The notes under the pieces were generated by a model. The model worked only from the letters and a program-made list of their open reading frames with translations, did not search any database and was not told the origin of the DNA. Made by a program: the position numbers and the translations under genes. DNA of 9,056 nucleotides from an uncultured Clostridia bacterium (GTDB taxonomy: Bacteria > Bacillota > Clostridia > UBA1381): contig CAKSPW010000080.1 in assembly GCA_934486495.1 (NCBI GenBank), forward strand, positions 1-9,056, in the 5' to 3' direction. This document shows positions 1-7,677 of the stretch, piece by piece (position 1 is the stretch's first letter; the number at the start of each line of letters is the position of its first letter).

Positions 1-113
1 ACTTTGTTTACGCTGCTTTTATCTACACTTGTCCAATTTGATGCATATGCATGAGAAAAGCTCATCAATGAGGCTGCCATTGTTGCTACAATTAAACATA
101 TGTATTTTTTCAT
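1..113 (-). CDS. Exported protein of unknown function, N-terminal fragment
   Basis: The first 37 codons of a gene that runs off the left edge of the window. The start is the ATG at 113-111. The product begins with MKKY, a hydrophobic stretch (ICLIVATMAASLM) and a likely signal peptidase I site after AYA at residues 22-24, so it is probably exported. What remains of the mature part (SNWTSVDKSSVNK) is too short to assign a family. The ribosome binding site is modest: an AAAGG-type stretch about 10 nt upstream. It is in the same direction as the five genes to its right but separated by 112 nt containing a predicted hairpin, so it may be the next gene of the operon or have its own control. Confidence 0.72.
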   Translation of the reverse strand, partial: MKKYICLIVATMAASLMSFSHAYASNWTSVDKSSVNK

Positions 114-146
114 ATTGATATCTTACCTTTCTTTAACTTTTAGTTT

Positions 147-187
147 GCGGACATCCGGTGATTTTTCACCGATTATGGTTTTCCCGC
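147..187 (-). promoter_or_regulatory. Possible structured RNA leader before the left-edge gene
   Basis: On the minus strand an outer stem GCGGG (187-183) can pair with TCCGC (151-147). It encloses a perfect 6-bp hairpin, CGGTGA-AAAA-TCACCG (171-156). Unequal internal strands of 11 nt and 4 nt separate the two stems. No T-run follows, so it is not a classical intrinsic terminator. It lies 34 nt upstream of the start codon at 113. It could be a cis-regulatory element, a processing or stability hairpin, or chance. I do not recognise it as a known riboswitch class. Confidence 0.3.
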
Positions 188-225
188 TCACGAGCTATTC
201 TCACAAGCTTCAATCGTCAATAGAT

Positions 226-741
226 TTACTTAAAATGTTCTATCAACAAGTCTACAATATCTTTATCCCAGTTAGGATCAAGAATATCCTTGACATCGCT
301 TATCAGAATAAGCCCGTCCGAATAAAACACTTCTTTGCCTATTGCCTCTGTGCACGCACGCAGCGGAAGAAAAGTCCTCTCATTTCTGATAATTGGCGCA
401 ACATCAAGTTCTTTTGCTTCGCCATTAATTATAATTTCAGCATTTCCGATTGTAAGCGATATTTCCCTATCCGAAAAAGTAATATTGATTGTTTGGGTTT
501 CCGGTATCCATTCAACACTTCCACCGTAATTTTCACTGATAAATCTGACCGGAACATACGACCGATCATTTTCAACAAATACTTTGACATTTGCATTTTC
601 TGTATCTATTTGCTTTTCGACATCGTTAACATATGCTTTATTGCTACCGATATACAATGCAGTATACTCTAACTCAGAAGCAAACACATTGACATTAATC
701 GTCACCCAAGCAAATAATATTATGAAAAATATTTTCTTCAT
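226..741 (-). CDS. Exported copper-amine-oxidase-N-type stalk domain protein
   Basis: A 171-aa exported protein. Residues 1-21 form a signal peptide (MKKIFFIILFAWV..., cleavage near VFA). The mature part matches the copper amine oxidase N-terminal-like or stalk domain family (PF07833 type), common on Gram-positive surface proteins. It shows RSYVPVRFISE at 60-70 followed by VEW at 76-78 and a beta-rich stretch, then a second half-motif RTFLPLRA at 122-129. No catalytic domain follows; the protein ends with a short acidic helix (KDILDPNWDKDIVDLLIEHFK region). Such domains are thought to act as structural or wall-associated stalks rather than as oxidases. I chose the ATG at 741 because GGAGG lies 9 nt upstream, inside the end of the preceding gene, and the signal peptide begins right there. 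An in-frame ATG at 777 would add 12 hydrophilic residues before the signal sequence and overlap the previous gene by 32 nt. It is probably translated together with the upstream gene. Confidence 0.85.
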   Translation of the reverse strand: MKKIFFIILFAWVTINVNVFASELEYTALYIGSNKAYVNDVEKQIDTENANVKVFVENDRSYVPVRFISENYGGSVEWIPETQTINITFSDREISLTIGNAEIIINGEAKELDVAPIIRNERTFLPLRACTEAIGKEVFYSDGLILISDVKDILDPNWDKDIVDLLIEHFK

Positions 742-745
742 ATCT

Positions 746-1084
746 CTATTCCTCCATTTTCTCAAATTTAAATCCATCCTCTATAAGTTCTTCAAATGTC
801 GGATTGTTTCTTATGAATTCCTGTTTACCCAATGATAGTTTGAAATCATTTTCTTTCATATATGCTGCCACCTTTTCACGCATCAAACTATCAATTTGTA
901 GCAATGCTGAATATTCTTCAGGTGGATTTATCATCATTTCATAATCAAATACATCTTGAACATATATTTGAGAATAATCTTTGGTATCTCGAACTTCAAT
1001 CGTAGATAATTTATAAATGATAACTGTTGGGAAAATGATTGCAACACAAACAATACACATCAATATTATTTTAAATAATTTCAT
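746..1084 (-). CDS. Small single-pass membrane protein, candidate immunity or partner protein of the RHS protein
   Basis: A 112-aa protein with an N-terminal hydrophobic segment (about residues 4-26, FKIILMCIVCVAIIFPTVIIY) and a hydrophilic, acidic remainder that should face outside. The two cysteines in the segment are not in a lipobox, so it is an anchored protein rather than a lipoprotein. Its start codon overlaps the RHS stop as TAATG, implying translational coupling. The ribosome binding site (GGTGA, 4 nt away) is weak on its own, which fits coupling. The C-terminal part (LSLGKQEFIRNNPTFEELIEDGFKF region) faintly recalls the small domain ahead of MltG-type endolytic transglycosylases in Clostridia, but no catalytic domain is present. 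Its place directly after a polymorphic C-terminal domain is where immunity genes usually lie, and an outward-facing domain would suit a toxin acting outside the membrane. That role is inferred from position only. Confidence 0.8.
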   Translation of the reverse strand: MKLFKIILMCIVCVAIIFPTVIIYKLSTIEVRDTKDYSQIYVQDVFDYEMMINPPEEYSALLQIDSLMREKVAAYMKENDFKLSLGKQEFIRNNPTFEELIEDGFKFEKMEE

Positions 1085-4000
1085 TATCTCACCGCCCCAA
1101 AATAAAATGTATTATTTATTGTTTTTATCGACCCATCGTATTTAAGCAAAACAGTACCTTCAGCATGTTTCAAATCTTGCGCGGCATCAGACGGTGTATA
1201 GCCAAAGAAACCTCCCATTGTATTTTTTACAGTCCATGCTGCAACATTAGGAGATAACCAATTCGGCAACGCACTATAGTTTTTAAGTTGTTCTTCCATA
1301 TTGCTTGGCAATGTCCAACTATGCTGTCTGACGGTCATATAATTTCCACTTGCGGCCCCACCAACTTTTACGGTATTTACCGCAAAAGTTGTGCAATTAT
1401 AGCTCTCAATATTGTACTTAGGATTCTGTTTTTTCACTTCTGCAATATAATTACTAATGAAACAATACTGCTCATCCGACAGAGTATAAACTTTAGCCAC
1501 ATTCCAATCTTCATTTCTGTCATCATTAAATTTGCCTTCTACATCCCACCCCAAAATCATACTTGCTAAACTTTTTTTCGCTGCTGCAAATCCAATGTAT
1601 TGAATATATCCATCACCATTATCTAATCTTATAAATGAATGTCCATTATTTAATTTCCCATTTTCAATTGATGCAGCATCTCTTGAATTTGCCACAGGTC
1701 TTTTTATAACTAAAGATATATTTTTTATACCTGCATAATTTTGTTTTATATACTCATCCAATTGAGCCTCAAGCCCCTCAGGATCAACAAAGAGTATTGG
1801 ATTGCCATTACAATATGTATACCAATTCGGCCCATTTTTCGCAGGATCCTCATTAATAAATCTGCCTGTTTCCGGATCATACATTCTTGCTCTCAAGTAT
1901 ACCAATCCACTTTCGCTGTCGGTATACTCACCTCTGTAACCAAACGGGTTATATACGGTATTTTCTTCCGATTGATTTCCGTATGCGTCGAAAATATAGC
2001 TTGCAACTGTATTTCCGGCAGTATCCGCAAGAATTGACACATCGCCCTGTCCGTTATAGAAATAATAAATATTATCACCGTTCTTGATTATTTCAAGTCC
2101 CCTAAAATACTTATTAACTCCGTCAGCTGTGATTTCAAGGGTAACATTCGCATTATCATACACAAAATCAGTTGTATTTCCTGCAACTGTTTTTGATGCT
2201 CTCATTCCGTCAGGTGCATATGTATAGTTTGAAATCACACCGTTTGTATCAACACCCACAAGCTGATTATAGCAGTTATATTCATAAAGCGCAACATTTT
2301 CATTTGAATTTTGGGAAACGGTATAATCCCCTGTTACATTCTCGTCAAACGGCCTATTTGTCATAACCGCTTTGCTTATCTGATTACCGTTTTTGTCATA
2401 AAACATTGTTGTTGTCTTTGTTTCACTGCCTGTTTTTTCAATACTCTTTGTCAGACGGTTATTAAGGTCATAAGTATAACTTGTTGTGCTGTTGCCTGCT
2501 ATCATGCTTTTACGGTTTCCGAAATCATCAAATGAATATTCAGTATCATTCTCCTTTGACAGCCTGTTCATCCCGTCATATTCATAAGTTGTCAATGTGC
2601 CGTTGCTTATTTTGGTCTTTTGATTACCGTTCAAGTAGTAGGTGTACTGCTCATTCAGCTTATCACCCGTTGTCTGCGATGTCAACAGATTTGCGATGTT
2701 ATATGTATAATTCGTGGTTTCACCGCCGCTTACCGTTTGTATTCTGTTATTTTTATTGTCATACGAATATGTCGCAATAACAGTGCCGTTTTCGCTCACA
2801 CTTGTCAATCTGTTCAGCTTATCATAAACATAATTTTGACTTATTTCGGCTTGTCCGTTCCATGTAAGCGTAAATGTCAGACGGTTCCCGTTTGAGTCAT
2901 AAGTAAAAGACTTAACAGTTCCCGCTGCTGTATCGGTTTCGCTTACCGGCAAGCCTTTATCGTTGTAGGCATAGCTGATTGTTGAAGTGCTGTTTTGTGC
3001 AGAAGTAATTTGCCCTGTCATACCATATGTTTTTGTTTCTGCATTTGTACCATTGGATAATGCCTTTGATTTGAGATTATTCAAACCGTCATAACCGTAA
3101 ACAAAGCCTTGACCGTTTCTGTCTGTCGATGACATAACAAGTCCCGTCGCCTTATCATATACATTTGTTTCAGTCTGACCGAGGGCATCTGCTGTTTCGG
3201 TTACACGGCTTAGCTCATCATAGGTGTATTTTGTAACAGCATATTCATTGTCATCACCAACGCTTACATCATCAAGTCCGTTAATCGTAATCGGACTTGA
3301 AAGACCGGTATATACTCTTAAAAGATTACCCTTTTTATCATAATAGTTTTGCACATAGCTATATTTTTCACCGTCAAATGATTTTGTCATAACAAGACGG
3401 TTGCGGTTATCGTAGGTATATTCGACCTCATTATACTGCTCCGCCTCATCTGCTGCATTGGTGTTTACACACTCCCTGACAAGATTGTCATTTTTATCAT
3501 ACCACATCTTTTTAACAGCATAATAAACCGTTCCGTTCTTGTCCTCAATCGGTGATTTTTGCTCGACAAGCCTGCCTTGAGCATCATATTTATATTCCGA
3601 AGCATAACCGTTTTGGTCATATTCCTTAACTTTCCTGCCGAATGAATCATATTCGGTTCTTGTTGAGTTTCCGAGAACATCGGTTTCTTTAACAGCCTTA
3701 TCCATATAGTTATACTCAAAGGAAGACGTTGCGCTTTCCGTCCAATCTTCACTGTTTGCCCTTGCGGATTTTACCGACAAAATATTTCCTTGATAATCGT
3801 TTGTATAGGTTTCATAATCTGTCCCGTTCTCAGTTTTTATCTTGCTGCCGAATTTATCTGTGTATTCACTTGTAACTACAGACGGCGTGCTTGAGTCCCC
3901 TACAATTGTAGTTGTTTTCTTTTGATAATCGGCTGTAACTTCATAGGAATATATTTCCTTATAAATCAGCGTATTATCCTTATCAAATACTTCTTTGGAA

Positions 4001-6789
4001 ATCGGACGCTGCATGGTGTCGTATGCGTATTTTGTTATACTGTGCGGCTTTTGCTTGCCGTTCTCGTCAGTTTCCTCCGAATATAAAACCTCGGTCGCAA
4101 GATTTCCGAACGCATCATAATATCGAGTGTTATAATCAACGCCCAATGAAATATATCGTATTTCCTCAACTTCTCTTGCATTTGTATAATATATCCGCGA
4201 GCGATTATTTAATTCATCGGTTTCTATTGTATAACAAGGTTCGTAAATATAGCTTTTTGTACTGCCATTAGGATTTGTTATTCTCATAACTCTGTTTATC
4301 TTGTCATAAGTATAACTTGTTGTATTACCTTTCCCGTCTGTCTGCGTGATAGGATTTCCCCAATAGTCATATGTTGCTGATACTGTAATATTTTCCGAAG
4401 CATTATCATTGTCGACAATATTTTTCTTCGTTTCTGAAAGAAGATTAGCACCGCTTTGATATACGTATTCGGTTTCAATGTAATCAGCGAGATTATCTGC
4501 GTATTCCTTTTGGTTTATTATATTTCCATAGGAATCATGAGCATATTGAATTTTGTTTTTCAACACATTATTCTCATATAGATTAACATATTCAATACTT
4601 TTGCCGTTTGATGTAGGAACATATTCAAGTTTTATTTCCTTGTTTGCCGATTGCTTATATGTTCGGCTTAACGGAAAATGATAATTTGCGTCATAAGTAT
4701 ATGAAGCTGCTCTATCCGCTGCGCCGTTCGGCGTTTCAGTCAATACATCTGCATAATTACCCGAATCATATGTATACGTTTTTGAAGTAGTCATATAATC
4801 GGAAGAGTTAGTCACAGAATAATTCTTTTGATTAACAGAGGTTATGAGCTTAGTAGTGTTATCATAGCCATAATCAGTTATGACCTTATGTTCACTCCCT
4901 TCATCTGTAAGCCGAGAAAGTAATATGGTTTTTTCACGTTTTGCGCCTATATATGAGTACTTAAAAATATCATAAGAGGTTTTGCCCGCTGTCAAATTTC
5001 TATCCTCGACTTTTACCGCATAATTATAGCTTGAACCAATTTTATCATCGCGCCTATATCCGATATATCCGTCATATTCACCCACATTGTAAAAATCGTA
5101 ATTATATTTCTTTTTATTTATATCATAGCTTGAATTGTCGTAACTGCTCATCGACTCTTCGCAATACTCATACGCCTTTCCAAACATCATAGAGCCGCTT
5201 GGAGTACAGTTTTTAATAAAGCGCGAATAATTGAAATAGTACGATTTATATCCTTTTTTTTCAACACCGTTTACCAACGCATATGCATTGTGAATACCTT
5301 TAAATTCTTCTAAATTATCATTATCTATAATTGAGTTTCCTGTTAATAAATTTCTCACATCATAATAATCATAATAAAAAACATCATTTCTGTCCATAAA
5401 GGAAAACTTTGTTTTTAAAATATTATAATAATACCTCGTTCTTATTTCCTCAGGATCATACACATATTTTAAAACCCATTCGTCCCCCTCTAAGTCGCGA
5501 CACTCCGCATTTCCCATAATGCCGATTTCTTTACTGCTTAATTTATCCAGACAATATTTAAACTCTCGCACATCCTCTGAATTATCAGGATTGGTAATAG
5601 TCATTGTCAAAGTTATATCACCACTTGCTTCACTTGTTTGCGTGAAAACAACATTTCTCCCGACGGAATCAATAATTTTTATGATATACGGATATGATTT
5701 ATTTTGTCCCCATACATTTGTGTAGACATCCGTATCGCAGTAAAATTTTATCCTGTTTCCGTATCTGTCTTCCTGATATAAAAGCCGCCCGTCTTTTCCG
5801 AAATAATGTTTTGTGCCATTCTTTTCGGTAACAAGATATTTACTGCGTATGCCATCATGTGTTACACTTGTATCGTATGTCAGCTTTATATCATTGAGCG
5901 GATAGCCTGAAAGATGATTTTCGCCGCCGTCACTTCCAAGATCAATAAGATAAGTTCCCTTACTGCCAAAATGGAGATATTCATATGTATCATCATAGCC
6001 ATAACGTGTTTCGACATACGGAAAATCAAACTCCCAGCCAATGCCAAGCTTTGAATATCTTTCGTTTGCCGTATCATCAAGGAGGCCGTCAGTATATTGG
6101 GTTACTGTTTCTGTTTTTTTTACTTCCACTACCGAAAAACTATAGTAATCAATATTATAATAAATAGTATTCTCATACGGCAAAGAAGCCTGTATTTCAT
6201 ACGATATTGAATTAAGATAATCAACAACTTCCTGTGCCTCTGTTTCCGTTCTGAACAATTTTGAATTTGCAGGCTGTTCTTGATACTCATATTCGTAGGC
6301 AGATGAATTTTTCACCATCCAAACTGCATTTTTACTGTTTAAATAAGTCATAAAATCGGGCGTTAAACAAATATTGCTGTACGATGTCAAATCAGACGTA
6401 CCGCTTGTATAATATTCGTAAATACGCTTTCTGCCCTTAATCATATAATATGTTACAGGCTCCTCTATATTTGTCTCTTTCAGATATGCCTCAAAAAGAG
6501 CAGAATTTTGTGAATTATATGTCCTTGTAATATTCAAATCAAAGCCGCCCGTACCCGGCAATGTAATATCAGTAACTCTTATATGTGTGCTGCCGGTAGC
6601 CGGATCTACATATGCTTCCTGTGAATTTGTGTTTTCGGATGAATTGATGCCCCCGTTATATACTGATTGAGGATAGTAAAGATTATTATACTTATCAACT
6701 TCCTGCTGCGTCATTGCATATGCCGACATTTCGCTGAAAAATATCACAAAAACAATCACGGAAAAGATGATAATTCTATGTTTTTTCAT
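1084..6789 (-). CDS. Secreted RHS/YD-repeat protein with variable C-terminal domain
   Basis: A 1901-aa exported protein of the RHS/YD-repeat (WapA-like, polymorphic toxin) class. Residues 1-25 are a Sec signal peptide ending SAYA. An N-terminal RHS entry domain follows, with PATGS at 63-67, LPGTGG at 77-82 and TRTYNS at 88-93. About 150 residues then intervene before the usual GIGW (249-252). Beta-rich N-terminal sequence runs to about residue 660. About thirty YD repeats of the type Y-x-Y-D-x-x-G/N-R/N occupy residues 670-1550 and should form the hollow beta-cocoon. The RHS-associated core follows (about 1614-1673), with YRGEYTDSESGL, YDPETGRF, NEDP and VDPEGL. The last 228 residues are the variable tail. 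No LPXTG, SLH or other wall anchor is visible. The start ATG has AGGA about 9 nt upstream and lies 19 nt after the preceding stop. The reading frame is intact throughout. An effector role is inferred from architecture; adhesion or carbohydrate binding is the main alternative. Confidence 0.95.
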   Translation of the reverse strand: MKKHRIIIFSVIVFVIFFSEMSAYAMTQQEVDKYNNLYYPQSVYNGGINSSENTNSQEAYVDPATGSTHIRVTDITLPGTGGFDLNITRTYNSQNSALFEAYLKETNIEEPVTYYMIKGRKRIYEYYTSGTSDLTSYSNICLTPDFMTYLNSKNAVWMVKNSSAYEYEYQEQPANSKLFRTETEAQEVVDYLNSISYEIQASLPYENTIYYNIDYYSFSVVEVKKTETVTQYTDGLLDDTANERYSKLGIGWEFDFPYVETRYGYDDTYEYLHFGSKGTYLIDLGSDGGENHLSGYPLNDIKLTYDTSVTHDGIRSKYLVTEKNGTKHYFGKDGRLLYQEDRYGNRIKFYCDTDVYTNVWGQNKSYPYIIKIIDSVGRNVVFTQTSEASGDITLTMTITNPDNSEDVREFKYCLDKLSSKEIGIMGNAECRDLEGDEWVLKYVYDPEEIRTRYYYNILKTKFSFMDRNDVFYYDYYDVRNLLTGNSIIDNDNLEEFKGIHNAYALVNGVEKKGYKSYYFNYSRFIKNCTPSGSMMFGKAYEYCEESMSSYDNSSYDINKKKYNYDFYNVGEYDGYIGYRRDDKIGSSYNYAVKVEDRNLTAGKTSYDIFKYSYIGAKREKTILLSRLTDEGSEHKVITDYGYDNTTKLITSVNQKNYSVTNSSDYMTTSKTYTYDSGNYADVLTETPNGAADRAASYTYDANYHFPLSRTYKQSANKEIKLEYVPTSNGKSIEYVNLYENNVLKNKIQYAHDSYGNIINQKEYADNLADYIETEYVYQSGANLLSETKKNIVDNDNASENITVSATYDYWGNPITQTDGKGNTTSYTYDKINRVMRITNPNGSTKSYIYEPCYTIETDELNNRSRIYYTNAREVEEIRYISLGVDYNTRYYDAFGNLATEVLYSEETDENGKQKPHSITKYAYDTMQRPISKEVFDKDNTLIYKEIYSYEVTADYQKKTTTIVGDSSTPSVVTSEYTDKFGSKIKTENGTDYETYTNDYQGNILSVKSARANSEDWTESATSSFEYNYMDKAVKETDVLGNSTRTEYDSFGRKVKEYDQNGYASEYKYDAQGRLVEQKSPIEDKNGTVYYAVKKMWYDKNDNLVRECVNTNAADEAEQYNEVEYTYDNRNRLVMTKSFDGEKYSYVQNYYDKKGNLLRVYTGLSSPITINGLDDVSVGDDNEYAVTKYTYDELSRVTETADALGQTETNVYDKATGLVMSSTDRNGQGFVYGYDGLNNLKSKALSNGTNAETKTYGMTGQITSAQNSTSTISYAYNDKGLPVSETDTAAGTVKSFTYDSNGNRLTFTLTWNGQAEISQNYVYDKLNRLTSVSENGTVIATYSYDNKNNRIQTVSGGETTNYTYNIANLLTSQTTGDKLNEQYTYYLNGNQKTKISNGTLTTYEYDGMNRLSKENDTEYSFDDFGNRKSMIAGNSTTSYTYDLNNRLTKSIEKTGSETKTTTMFYDKNGNQISKAVMTNRPFDENVTGDYTVSQNSNENVALYEYNCYNQLVGVDTNGVISNYTYAPDGMRASKTVAGNTTDFVYDNANVTLEITADGVNKYFRGLEIIKNGDNIYYFYNGQGDVSILADTAGNTVASYIFDAYGNQSEENTVYNPFGYRGEYTDSESGLVYLRARMYDPETGRFINEDPAKNGPNWYTYCNGNPILFVDPEGLEAQLDEYIKQNYAGIKNISLVIKRPVANSRDAASIENGKLNNGHSFIRLDNGDGYIQYIGFAAAKKSLASMILGWDVEGKFNDDRNEDWNVAKVYTLSDEQYCFISNYIAEVKKQNPKYNIESYNCTTFAVNTVKVGGAASGNYMTVRQHSWTLPSNMEEQLKNYSALPNWLSPNVAAWTVKNTMGGFFGYTPSDAAQDLKHAEGTVLLKYDGSIKTINNTFYFGAVR
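1087..1770 (-). other. C-terminal tail domain of the RHS protein, permuted papain/NlpC-P60-like candidate
   Basis: Residues 1674-1901, directly after the VDPEGL end of the RHS core, the usual site where tail domains are swapped. NGHSFIRL contains His1717 in a predicted beta strand, and SYNCTTFA contains Cys1799 at a predicted helix start. His before an NC-x-x-F/A cysteine is the order seen in circularly permuted papain-like folds (permuted NlpC/P60, LRAT-like), which act as amidases, peptidases or acyltransferases. A further His1823 follows in a VRQHSW stretch. The remaining 70 or so residues (FFGYTP, DAAQDL, KYDGSIKTINNT) have no match I know. The catalytic assignment comes from motif shape only. 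Confidence 0.5.
2143..4785 (-). repeat. YD-repeat coding region of the RHS protein
   Basis: About thirty degenerate coding repeats, each around 20 to 40 codons. Examples are YTYDKINRV, KYAYDTMQRP, EYKYDAQGRL, YTYDELSRV, YVYDKLNRL, YSYDNKNNR, YEYDGMNRL and YTYDLNNRL. At DNA level they recur as variants of TCATA(A/T)GTATA on the plus strand. The repeats are diverged enough that they are not recent tandem copies. Confidence 0.9.
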
Positions 6790-6808
6790 CAGTTATTTTC
6801 CTCGCTCT

Positions 6809-7660
6809 CTATTCTGCCAAATCTTTATTCTTATCAATCTCCATATTTATTTTTTCTGTTGAAATATTTGATCTGATTACTTTGTCAACATCTTTATCTT
6901 TCTCAACCTGTTTAAGCATTTCTGTAAATGTCTTGTTTGTTATCGCCTCAGCATCTTTCATACGGCAAGCCGCAAAGAAATCTGTAATTCCCGCTGCCGC
7001 AGCTGCTTCAAGCTCCTCATCGGTTATTCCCGAAGTTGCTTTCCGAAATTCCATCCATCCTCGTTTTTCTTCACGTGCAAAAGACAATATATCGCTAATA
7101 TCCATATCCGGTGAAATTGATTTCATTTTTTCGGTATATTCGGTTGCTGTAATATCTCCGAAAATATAGTCATTCGTTATCTTTAATTTTTCATTTTCCC
7201 GTTCTGTTTCTTCTTTAATCAAATCATTTATTGTTTTACCGTTCTTTTTAGCTTCCCATGTTACTGCAATATCCATCTGAGCATTACCAGAGAGTCTTGC
7301 AAAATCATAGCATTCATCATCTGTCATACCGGATTTTTTCATTTCATTATATACATCATCGGGTATTTCTTTTTTATAGTGTCTGATGTTGGCTTTAAAA
7401 CGGGCTAAATCCACGCCGTAATATTCTGCTGTCTTTTCCCAGCTCCCGAGTTCTTCATGCTTTTGATAAATAAGCGCAGGTACATTTTCTCCGCCCAATA
7501 CCAATATTGACAGTGCTCCGCATGCGTCTTCGACGCTTCTTCCCATTTCTACCTCTTCATTCACTGATTTGGGATAAAGTACCTTAGCAGAAGCCGAAAC
7601 CGCTGTTATTCCCAAGATTACCGTTACAATTCCTATAATTGATATTATTTTTTTCTTCAT
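6809..7660 (-). CDS. Exported helical repeat protein of unknown function
   Basis: A 283-aa protein with a signal peptide (residues 1-25, ending VSASA). The mature part is predicted almost entirely helical and is rich in charged residues. Two segments resemble each other exactly 100 residues apart: GMTDDE at 111-116 with a following GKTINDL, and GITDEE at 211-216 with a following NKTFTEML. The stretch ahead of the first contains GSWEKTAEYYGVD (72-84). The pattern recalls small helical repeats with a SWxxIAxxxGV motif that occur in exported clostridial proteins, but I cannot name a family. There are no catalytic motifs and no wall anchor. The start is firm: GGAGGG lies 7 nt before the ATG, 17 nt after the preceding gene. 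Position between the cohesin-like protein and the RHS protein suggests co-secretion with them. Confidence 0.88.
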   Translation of the reverse strand: MKKKIISIIGIVTVILGITAVSASAKVLYPKSVNEEVEMGRSVEDACGALSILVLGGENVPALIYQKHEELGSWEKTAEYYGVDLARFKANIRHYKKEIPDDVYNEMKKSGMTDDECYDFARLSGNAQMDIAVTWEAKKNGKTINDLIKEETERENEKLKITNDYIFGDITATEYTEKMKSISPDMDISDILSFAREEKRGWMEFRKATSGITDEELEAAAAAGITDFFAACRMKDAEAITNKTFTEMLKQVEKDKDVDKVIRSNISTEKINMEIDKNKDLAE

Positions 7661-7677
7661 TTTGATTCCCTCCGTTT

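Noticed and set aside
156..171. Hairpin as an intrinsic terminator after the stalk gene
   Set aside because: No T-run follows on the minus strand and the stem is only 6 bp.
114..187. c-di-GMP-I (GEMM) riboswitch before the left-edge gene
   Set aside because: The GAAAA loop and CGCAAAC stretch are suggestive, but the second helix and the GGGACGCAAAG core are absent and there is too little room before the start codon.
100..672. Plus-strand ORF of 190 codons
   Set aside because: It is the antisense of the stalk domain gene and the adjacent gap. It is rich in Cys, Phe and Tyr with no recognisable domain, while the minus strand shows clear motifs, signal peptide and ribosome binding site.
742..777. 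Earlier ATG at 777 for the stalk domain gene
   Set aside because: It would put 12 hydrophilic residues ahead of a typical signal peptide and overlap the previous gene. The ATG at 741 has GGAGG at proper spacing.
3465..3752. Minus-strand 95-codon ORF in another frame within the RHS gene
   Set aside because: It is an out-of-frame shadow of the YD-repeat region. The main frame is uninterrupted and no start signal or domain supports the other frame.
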